DNA of 64,000 bases from Inquilinus ginsengisoli_A (GTDB lineage: Bacteria > Pseudomonadota > Alphaproteobacteria > DSM-16000 > Inquilinaceae): positions 310,001 through 374,000 of the forward strand of contig NZ_JAVDPW010000005.1 of the NCBI RefSeq assembly GCF_031453975.1, read 5' to 3'. The notes below the pieces were generated by a model. The model did not search any database. It saw nothing but the letters and a program-made list of their open reading frames with translations, and was not told where the DNA came from. Made by a program: the position numbers and the translations under genes. Below are positions 51,065 through 61,849 of the stretch, one piece after another. Within the stretch, counting starts at the first letter, position 1. Every line of letters begins with the position of its first letter.

Positions 51065-51098
51065 TTGACACTCGCAGCGTCGCTGGTGTTACGTTGCA
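51065..51098. promoter_or_regulatory. Promoter box and LacI-type operator, copy 2
   Basis: TTGACA (51065-51070) is followed by TGTTACGTTGCA (51087-51098), a 10-of-12 match to TGCAACGTTGCA placed where the -10 should be. Binding there would block the sugar-transporter promoter. The copies are 111 bp apart, so looping is possible. Confidence 0.6.
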
Positions 51099-51189
51099 CT
51101 AAGAACACCAAGAATGGACGCAGGCGCATCGCGACCTGCCGTCACGAAAGGCGCGGCAGGCGCCTCACCACTCATGGGAGGACACCGAG

Positions 51190-52488
51190 ATGGCAAGGAT
51201 GGTGAACCGACGCGACGTCCTGCTGCGGGGTGGTACCGCGATGGGAGGGCTGGCGCTGGCCGGCCTGCTGCCCCGCGCCGGCGCCCTGGCCCAGGCCCCG
51301 GCCCGCATCCGCTTCGGCGGCTACGTCGAATCGCAGGAACAGCTGACCCAGACCCTCGCGACCCTGAAGGCCTACACCGACCGCAATCCGGGGGTGGAGA
51401 TCGTCCCGGAATTCACCAATTTCGGGGCCTTCACCGACAAGCTGGCGACCGAGGCCGCGGGCGGCAACGCGCCCGACATGTTCAGCGTGAATGTCGACCT
51501 GCTGGGCGAATACGCCCGGCGCGGCGTGCTCGACCCGCTGAACGCCTACATCCCGAACCCGCTCAACCTGTCCGACTATGTCGATGGGGCGATCAAGGCC
51601 GGCACCCTGGGCGGCAAGCTCTACGCCATCCCCAATGACTGCATCGCCCCGGCGATCACGGTGAAGGCCTCGATCTTCACCGATACGGGCATTCCCCTGC
51701 CCGACCAGATGTGGACCTGGGAGCAGCTGGCCGAGACCGCGGTGGCGGTCACCAAGGCCAAGGGCCCGCGCTTCTGGGGGCTGGAGGATGCGGGGTCGAA
51801 CTACATCCCCTGCGACGTCTTCCTGCGCGGCATGGGCAAGTCGATGTTCACGCCCGAGCGGCAGTTCGGCTTCGCCCGCGAGGACCTCGCCGAATGGTTC
51901 GCCTACTGGGCCCGCCTGCGCGACGCCGGCGGCATTCCCCCCGGCGACGTGCAGGCGCTGTCGACCGGCGACGACCCCAGCCTGACCGGCCTGATCGCCG
52001 GGCGGGCGGCGATGTTCATCTCGCTGACTGACAGCTTCGTTGGCCTGCAGGCGCTGACCACGGATCCGCTGGTGCTGCACATGCTGCCGAACGGCTTCAA
52101 GGGCGGCTCGCTGGGCCAGCACCACTACACCTATGCCGGCAACTCCACCGGGATCTGGTCGAAGTCGCCGCACAAGGACCGGATCATCGACATCATCCGG
52201 TTCATCCATTTCGAGCCCGCGGGCATCGAGCTCTACTACCGCGGCAGCGGCATGGTGCCGGCGTCGAAGGCCGGCCGCGCCGCGCTGGCGACCGAAGGCA
52301 CCGACGCCGACCGCACCATCATCGCCTATATCGACCTGCTGCAGCAGAACCCGGCGCCGCCGCGCTATCCCGGCATCACCGGCATGTCGGGCATGCTGCG
52401 GCGCGCCAACGAGGCGGTGGCCTTTGGCAAGATGAAGCCGCAGGAGGCCGCGGACCAGTTCATCGGCGAAGCCAAGGCGCGGCTGTGA
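51190..52488 (+). CDS. CUT1-type sugar ABC transporter, substrate-binding protein
   Basis: 432 residues from ATG 51190 with GGGAGG upstream. The signal sequence has a Tat-like twin-Arg motif (NRRDVLLRGG) and a hydrophobic core (about 15-30) ending at ALA. It has the MalE/UgpB type fold: KAYTDRNPGVEIVPEFTNF, GGNAPDMFSVNVDLLGEYARRGVLDPL and a hydrophobic-aromatic centre. It is exported, probably folded, by Tat. It is the first gene of the plus-strand operon; two permeases follow but no ATPase. The ligand is presumably a mono- or disaccharide derivative. Confidence 0.92.
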   Translation: MARMVNRRDVLLRGGTAMGGLALAGLLPRAGALAQAPARIRFGGYVESQEQLTQTLATLKAYTDRNPGVEIVPEFTNFGAFTDKLATEAAGGNAPDMFSVNVDLLGEYARRGVLDPLNAYIPNPLNLSDYVDGAIKAGTLGGKLYAIPNDCIAPAITVKASIFTDTGIPLPDQMWTWEQLAETAVAVTKAKGPRFWGLEDAGSNYIPCDVFLRGMGKSMFTPERQFGFAREDLAEWFAYWARLRDAGGIPPGDVQALSTGDDPSLTGLIAGRAAMFISLTDSFVGLQALTTDPLVLHMLPNGFKGGSLGQHHYTYAGNSTGIWSKSPHKDRIIDIIRFIHFEPAGIELYYRGSGMVPASKAGRAALATEGTDADRTIIAYIDLLQQNPAPPRYPGITGMSGMLRRANEAVAFGKMKPQEAADQFIGEAKARL

Positions 52489-52525
52489 CGCGCCGCATCC
52501 CGACGATCGCGTGAGGGGCGGGCCG

Positions 52526-53500
52526 GTGGACGGGCATCAGACCATCTCCGCCGCGGCGCCGGCCGCCGCATCGCCCGGGGCCGCGAAGCGGCGCCGGGCG
52601 CGGCGCGGCATCGGCATGACGGCCGAACAGAACGGCGCGGCCTTCCTGTTCCTGTCGCCCTGGATCCTCGGGGTGGTCTGCCTGACCCTCGGGCCGATCC
52701 TCGCCTCGCTGTACCTGTCCTTCACCACCTACGATCTGTTCAACGCGCCGGTCTGGGCCGGGCTGGAGAACTACCGCCGGCTGCTGTTCGAAGACCCGCG
52801 CTACGTCCAGGCGGTGAAGGTCACCTTCACCTATGTCTTCCTGTCGGTGCCGCTGAAGCTGGCCTTCGCGCTGGCGGTGGCGGTGATGCTGAACCGCGGC
52901 ATCGCCGGCCTCGGCCTCTACCGCGGCATCTACTACCTGCCTTCACTGCTGGGCGGCAGCGTCGCGGTGGCCATCATGTGGCGCCAGATCTTCAGCTATG
53001 ACGGGCTGATCAACCAGATCCTGCTGTGGTTCGGCATCGACGGGCCGAGCTGGATCTCCAACCCCGACTACGCCCTCTACACCCTGGTCAGCCTGGCGGT
53101 GTGGCAGTTCGGGTCGCCGATGATCATCTTCCTCGCCGGGCTGAAGCAGATCCCGCAGGACCTCTACGACGCCGCGGCGGTCGACGGGGCAGGGCCGGTC
53201 ACCAAATTCGTCCGGATCACGCTGCCGCTGCTGACGCCGATCATCCTGTTCAACTTCATCATGCAGATGATCGGCGCGTTCCAGGCATTCACGCCGTCCT
53301 TCATCATCAGCAACGGCACCGGCGGGCCGGCGGATTCGACGCTGTTCTACACGCTCTACCTCTACGAGCAGGGCTTCACCAATTTCCAGATGGGCTACGC
53401 CTCGGCGATGGCCTGGGTCCTGGTCGGCATCATCGCGACCGCGACCGCGATCGCCTTCATGTCCGCCCGGTACTGGGTGCATTACGGCGACGAGCGATGA
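52526..53500 (+). CDS. CUT1-type sugar ABC transporter permease (first)
   Basis: About 324 residues from GTG 52526; GTG 52511 is also in frame. A variable basic N-terminus is followed by six TM helices. LGPILASLYLSFTTYD, GLENYRRLLFEDPRY, and the EAA loop DAAAVDGAGPVTKFVRITLPLLTPI are hallmarks of MalF-type subunits. It lies 38 nt after the binding-protein gene. Confidence 0.93.
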   Translation: MDGHQTISAAAPAAASPGAAKRRRARRGIGMTAEQNGAAFLFLSPWILGVVCLTLGPILASLYLSFTTYDLFNAPVWAGLENYRRLLFEDPRYVQAVKVTFTYVFLSVPLKLAFALAVAVMLNRGIAGLGLYRGIYYLPSLLGGSVAVAIMWRQIFSYDGLINQILLWFGIDGPSWISNPDYALYTLVSLAVWQFGSPMIIFLAGLKQIPQDLYDAAAVDGAGPVTKFVRITLPLLTPIILFNFIMQMIGAFQAFTPSFIISNGTGGPADSTLFYTLYLYEQGFTNFQMGYASAMAWVLVGIIATATAIAFMSARYWVHYGDER

Positions 53501-53522
53501 TCCGCGCCGGAGGGGGATGACC

Positions 53523-54389
53523 ATGGCCGCAGGGACCCAGGGAATGCCGTTCTGGCTCGTCGATGTGCGGCCCAAGCGCATCATGATGCACCTGGCGCTG
53601 ATCGCCGGCGCCGTGGTCATGATCTATCCGCTGCTGTGGCTGGCCAGCAGCTCGCTCAAGCCGTCCAACCTGATCTTCTCGGATCCGGGGCTGTGGCCGG
53701 CGAAGCTGCGGCCGCAGAACTACAGCGACGGCTGGCGCGGCGCGGCGCTGCCGTTCGGCGTGTTCTTCCGCAACTCCTTCGTCATCTCGGGGCTGGCGGT
53801 GATCGGCAACGTCATGGCCTGCAGCCTGGTCGCCTACGCCTTCGCGCGGCTGAACTTCCGGTTCAAGCGCACCCTGTTCGCGCTGATGCTCGCCACCATC
53901 ATGCTGCCGCTGCACGCGACGCTGATCCCGCAATACATCCTGTTCTTCAACCTCGGCTGGGTGAACACCATCCTGCCGCTGATCGTACCGAAGTTCCTGG
54001 CCGCCGACGCGTTCTTCATCTTCCTGATGGTCCAGTTCATCCGCGGCATCCCGCGCGAGCTGGACGAGGCCGCCGCGATCGACGGCGCCGGCCCGTTCCG
54101 GATCTACCGGTCGATCATCCTGCCTCTCTTGACCCCCGCCCTGGTCACCACCGCCGTCTTCTCCTTCATCTGGACCTATGAGGATTTTCTGACGCCGCTG
54201 GTCTACCTGACCGACATGGCATCCTATACCGTCCCGCAGGGGCTGCGGCTGTTCATGGCGTCGACCGGCGTATCGGCCTGGGGGCCGATGCTGGCGATGT
54301 CACTGCTGTCGCTGGTGCCCCTCTTCGTCGTGTTCCTGATCTTTCAGCGACGGCTGATCGAGGGGATCGCGACCACCGGGCTGAAATGA
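53523..54389 (+). CDS. CUT1-type sugar ABC transporter permease (second)
   Basis: About 288 residues from ATG 53523, which is spaced correctly from GGAGGGGG; ATG 53517 is too close. It is a MalG-type permease: YPLLWLASSSLKPSN, NSFVISGLAVIGNVMACSLVAYAFAR, and the EAA loop DEAAAIDGAGPFRIYRSIILPLL. The usual ATPase gene does not follow: the next gene is a dehydrogenase. A MsmX-type shared ATPase elsewhere in the genome must energise this importer. Confidence 0.93.
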   Translation: MAAGTQGMPFWLVDVRPKRIMMHLALIAGAVVMIYPLLWLASSSLKPSNLIFSDPGLWPAKLRPQNYSDGWRGAALPFGVFFRNSFVISGLAVIGNVMACSLVAYAFARLNFRFKRTLFALMLATIMLPLHATLIPQYILFFNLGWVNTILPLIVPKFLAADAFFIFLMVQFIRGIPRELDEAAAIDGAGPFRIYRSIILPLLTPALVTTAVFSFIWTYEDFLTPLVYLTDMASYTVPQGLRLFMASTGVSAWGPMLAMSLLSLVPLFVVFLIFQRRLIEGIATTGLK

Positions 54390-54402
54390 CAACGGGACGA
54401 TC

Positions 54403-55491
54403 ATGCTGATCCATCACGAAACGCTGGCCGGTCTGGTCGGCGACATCTTCGCCGCCCAGGGCTGCAGCGCCGCCGAGAGCCGGCGGATCGCGGCGTACCT
54501 GGTCGCCGCGAACCTGACCGGCCATGACAGCCACGGCGTCATCCGGGTGCCGCGCTATGTCGGCATGCTGGCCAAGGACGAGGTCCGGCGCGACGTCACG
54601 GTGCAGCTGCTGACCGACACGCCGTCCTTCGCGCTGGTCGACGGCCAGTACGGCTTCGGCCAGACGGTGGGGCCGCAGGCGGTGCAGCTGGGCATCGCCA
54701 AGGCGCGGCAGGCCGGCGTCGCGGTCATCGGCCTGCGCCATGCCGGCCATCTCGGCCGCATCGGCGAATGGGCGGAGATGGCGGCGGACGCCGGGCTGTG
54801 CTCGATCCACTTCGTCAACGTCGCCGGCAGCGAGCTGGTCGCCCCCTTCGGCGGGGTCGAACGGCGCTTCTCCACCGCGCCCTTCGCCGCCGGCTTCCTG
54901 GTGCCCGGCCGGGCACCGGTGATCCTGGACTTCGCCACCTCGCTGGTCGCCGAGGGCAAGGTGCTGGTGGCGTCGAATGGCGGCAAGAAGCTGCCCGAAG
55001 GCAGCCTGATCGAGCCGGATGGCCGCCTCAGCAACGATCCCGAAACGCTCTATGGCCCGATCGGCGACGGCAGCCCCCGCAGCGCCCAGAACGGCCTCGG
55101 CGCCATCCGCGCCTTCGGCGAGCACAAGGGCTCCGGGCTGGCGCTGATCTGCGAACTGGTCGCCGGGGCGCTGACCGGGTCGGGCTGCGCCGGCCCCGGG
55201 CCGCGCCCGTTCTCCAACGGCATGTTCTCGATCTACATGTCGCCCGACCATTTCGGGTCGCCGGACGAGCTGGCCACCGAGACCCGGCGCTACATCGACT
55301 ATTTCAAGGCCTGCCGGCCCGCCGTGCCCGGCGACGAGGTCCTGCTGCCCGGCGAGCCCGAGGCGCGGCGGCGCGCCGAACGCGTCGCCGGCGGCGTCCC
55401 GCTCACCGACGAGGTGTGGCGCAGCCTGGGCGCGGTGGCGCAGGCCTGCGGCCTCGATGCGGGCCGATACTCTCCGATCCCGGCGGGCTGA
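54403..55491 (+). CDS. Ldh family malate/L-lactate-type dehydrogenase
   Basis: 362 residues from ATG 54403, 13 nt after the permease stop. It belongs to the type-2 malate/L-sulfolactate/L-lactate dehydrogenase family (PF02615), not to classical LDH. Seen: NLTGHDSHGVIRVPRY (about 44-59), the catalytic-His motif RHAGHLGRIGEWAE (about 109-122), and APFGG with the NAD-binding region. It reduces or oxidises a 2-keto/2-hydroxy acid with NAD(P). Joined to a sugar-type transporter it probably acts on an acidic sugar derivative. Confidence 0.92.
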   Translation: MLIHHETLAGLVGDIFAAQGCSAAESRRIAAYLVAANLTGHDSHGVIRVPRYVGMLAKDEVRRDVTVQLLTDTPSFALVDGQYGFGQTVGPQAVQLGIAKARQAGVAVIGLRHAGHLGRIGEWAEMAADAGLCSIHFVNVAGSELVAPFGGVERRFSTAPFAAGFLVPGRAPVILDFATSLVAEGKVLVASNGGKKLPEGSLIEPDGRLSNDPETLYGPIGDGSPRSAQNGLGAIRAFGEHKGSGLALICELVAGALTGSGCAGPGPRPFSNGMFSIYMSPDHFGSPDELATETRRYIDYFKACRPAVPGDEVLLPGEPEARRRAERVAGGVPLTDEVWRSLGAVAQACGLDAGRYSPIPAG

Positions 55492-55528
55492 TCCCAGCGC
55501 GCCGACCCCCGCGCCTTCTGGAGGAATG

Positions 55529-56344
55529 ATGGCCGAGCCGATCCTGACCGTGTTCACCAAGCCCTGGACCGATGCCCTGCCGGCGCTTGCCGACAGGGTG
55601 GCGGGGCTCGGCCTCCAGGGCGTCGAGCTGCCGGTGCGGCCCGGCTACCAGGTGACGCCCGAGACCGCGGCCGCCGGGCTGCCCGCCGCCGCGCGCACCT
55701 TCGCCGAGCGGGGCCTGGAGATCCGCAGCATCGCCGGGTCGATCGACGAGGCCACCATCGCCGCCTGCGGCGAGGCCGGGGTGCCGATCATCCGCATCTG
55801 CGTCGCGATCGACCCGGCGGTCGGCTTCCGCGCCACGGTCGAGGATTACCGCCGCCGCTTCGACTCCCTGGTCCCGGCGCTGGAGCGCCATGGCGTGGCG
55901 ATCGGCGTGCAGAACCATTCCGGCGCCCAGATCGGCAGCGCCGCCGGCGTGCTGCACCTGATCGAGAAATACGATCCGAAGCATGTCTGCGCCGTGCTGG
56001 ACATGGCGCATTGCGGCGTGGCCGGCGAGCCGACGGCCCTGGCGGTCGACATCCTGGCCGACCGGATGCGCGGCCTGGCCAACTTCAAGAGCGCCTATCA
56101 CCGCCGCGTCAACGGGCCGGAGGACGAGGCGGTCTACAAGGTGCATTGGACCACGCACCGGCACGCTGGCTATTCCTGGCGCGAATTCGTCCAGTGCCTG
56201 CGGAAGGTCGGCTTCTCCGGCGCCTACTGCCTGCCCGCCGAATACAGCCATCCCAGCGGCAAGGGCCAGCGCATGGGTGACGACGCGATCGCCTTCCTGC
56301 GCGACGACATCGCCTTCCTGCGGACCCTGCTGGCAGAGGCCTAG
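55529..56344 (+). CDS. Sugar phosphate isomerase/epimerase, TIM-barrel
   Basis: About 271 residues from ATG 55529 with GGAGG four bases upstream; ATG 55526 is too close. It has the xylose-isomerase-like TIM barrel (PF01261): GLGLQGVELPVRPG, the metal-binding Glu/Asp/His pattern around IGVQNHSGAQIGS, VLDMAHCGVAGEP and the C-terminal YCLPAEYSHPSG. Such enzymes isomerise or epimerise free or phosphorylated ketoses, or dehydrate inosose-type compounds. It is the last gene of the operon and ends 18 nt before the convergent glgB stop. Confidence 0.85.
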   Translation: MAEPILTVFTKPWTDALPALADRVAGLGLQGVELPVRPGYQVTPETAAAGLPAAARTFAERGLEIRSIAGSIDEATIAACGEAGVPIIRICVAIDPAVGFRATVEDYRRRFDSLVPALERHGVAIGVQNHSGAQIGSAAGVLHLIEKYDPKHVCAVLDMAHCGVAGEPTALAVDILADRMRGLANFKSAYHRRVNGPEDEAVYKVHWTTHRHAGYSWREFVQCLRKVGFSGAYCLPAEYSHPSGKGQRMGDDAIAFLRDDIAFLRTLLAEA

Positions 56345-56362
56345 AAGGGGCCAAATCGTCGA

Positions 56363-58559
56363 TCAGCCTCGCACGGGGCAGAGCATCACCGTGCTCAACG
56401 GGGGTAGGTCAAGGGCCAGAGATGCAGGCTGCCCGCCTGCGGGCGCGTCGATCGCGACGATCTGGCTGCCTTCCCCCAGGCCACCGCCTCCGTAGACCCG
56501 CGCATCGGTGTTGACGATTTCGTGCCACGGCCCGGAGAGCGGCACCCCGATCCGATAGTCCGGCCTGGCGACCGGGGTGAAGTTGCACACGACCAGGACC
56601 GGCCGGTCGCCGGACCGCCCGTAGCGGAGATAGGCGAAGACGCTGGCCTCGGCGTCGCCGGCGACGGTCCAGCCGAAGCCGGACGGCGAGCTGTCCTCGA
56701 CGTGCAGGGCCGGCTCGCCGCGATAGACCCGGTTGAGGTCCCGGACCAGCCGCTGGAGCCCGCGATGCAGCGGGTCGTCGAGCAGGTCCCAGTCGAGCTG
56801 GGTGTCGTGGTTCCACTCCCGCTCCTGGCCGAATTCGCCGCCCATGAACAGCAGCTTCTTGCCCGGCGAGCTCCACATGAAGCCGAAATAGGCGCGGAGA
56901 TTGGCGAAGCGCTGCGAGGTGCCGCCGGGCATCCGGCCGAGCAGGGACCCTTTGCCGTAGACGACCTCGTCATGCGAGAGCGGCAGCACGAAGCGCTCGG
57001 AGAAGGCATAGAGCAGGCCGAAGGTCATCGCGTTGTGGTGGTGTTTGCGATGGATCGGGTCCTGCTCCATGTAGCCGAGCGTGTCGTGCATCCAGCCCAT
57101 GTTCCATTTGTAGGAGAAGCCGAGCCCGCCCTCCGAGACCGGCGCGGTCACGCCGGGCCAGGCCGTCGATTCCTCGGCGATCACGATGGCGCCGGGGCAG
57201 CGATCGGCCACCAGCGCGTTCAGGCGGCGCAGGAAGTCGATGGCTTCCAGGTTCTCGCGCCCGCCATGGGCGTTGGGGATCCATTCGCCGGCCTTGCGGC
57301 TGTAGTCGCGGTACAGCATCGAGGCGACGGCATCCACCCGCAGCCCGTCGACGTGATAGCGGTCCAGCCACTCCAGGGCGCTGGCCAGCAGGAAGCCGAC
57401 CACCTCGATCCGGCCCAGGTTGTAGATCCAGGTGTTCCAGTCGGGGTGGAAGCCTTCGCGCGGATCCTCATGCTCATACAGCGCAGTGCCGTCGAAGCGG
57501 AGCAGGCCATGCGCGTCCCCGGGGAAATGCGCCGGCACCCAGTCGACCAGCACGCCGATGCCGGCGGCGTGGCAGGCGTTGACGAAGCGTGCGAAGCCCT
57601 CCGGCGGGCCGAAGCGGGCGGTGGGGGCGAACAGCCCGAGCGGCTGGTAGCCCCAACTGCCGCTGAACGGGTGCTCCGCCACCGGCATCAGCTCGACATG
57701 GGTGAAGCCCATGCCGGCGACATAGGGGATCAGGCGTTCGGTCAGCCCGTCCCAATCCAGCATCTCGCCGCCGTCGCGCAGCCAGGACCCGGCATGCATC
57801 TCGTAGATCGACAGCGGTGCGGATGGCGCCTGCCGGGCCGCCCGGCCCTGCATCCAGTCCTCGTCGGTCCAGCGCAGGGGGAACGGGCTCGGCACCACGG
57901 AGGCGGTGCGGGGCGGCAGTTCGGTCTCGCGCGCGACCGGGTCGGCCCGCTGCGGCGGCACCTGGCCGTCACGGTCCACCACCTCGTATTTGTACAGGGC
58001 ACCGTCGGCGATGCGCGGGATGAACAGTTCCCAGACGCCGCCGTGATGGCGCAGCCGCATCGGGTGGCGCCGGCCATCCCAGCTGTTGAACTCGCCGACC
58101 ACCGAGACGCGCCGCGCATTCGGCGCCCAGACGGTGAAGCGCGTGCCGGCGACCCCGTCCATCACCGTCGGCCGGCTGCCCAGGCCCTGCCGCACCGCCT
58201 CGGGGTCGCCGCCGGCCAGGCCGCTCAGATCGTCGTCCGTCAGCACCAGGCCGAAGGTGTAGGGGTCCTCGGTCTCCTCCACCACGCCGCTCGGCCAGGT
58301 GATGCGCAGCAGATAGGGCTCCGCCCGCCCGATGGCCCCCGCGAACACGCCGGCCGGATGAATCAGCTCGAGGGTCGCCAGGAGGCGGCGGTCCGACCGG
58401 GCCAGCACCTCCACGGTCGCCGCATTGGGCAGGCAGGTGCGGACCATGGTGGTCGGACCATCGGGGTGGGCCCCGAGCAGCGCGAAGGGATCGCCGTGGC
58501 GCCCATGCGCGAGGGCATCGAGGGCGCCGGCGTCGACATCGGTCGGCGGCATCATCAGA

Positions 58560-58567
<8 letters not shown>
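56363..58567 (-). CDS. glgB: 1,4-alpha-glucan branching enzyme
   Basis: About 734 residues from ATG 58567, overlapping the TreS stop by 8 nt. Forms alpha-1,6 branches in glycogen-type glucan. An N-terminal CBM48-type module (RFTVWAPNARRVSVVGEFNSWD) is followed by the GH13 barrel with GYQPLGLFAPTARFG, Asp in GLRVDAVASML (about 409), Glu in VIAEESTAWP (about 463) and Asp in SHDEVVYG (about 531), the full catalytic set. It is the third gene of the glgE-treS-glgB operon, the branching step of the maltose-1-phosphate pathway. Confidence 0.97.
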
Positions 58568-61847
<3,280 letters not shown>

Positions 61848-61849
61848 TG

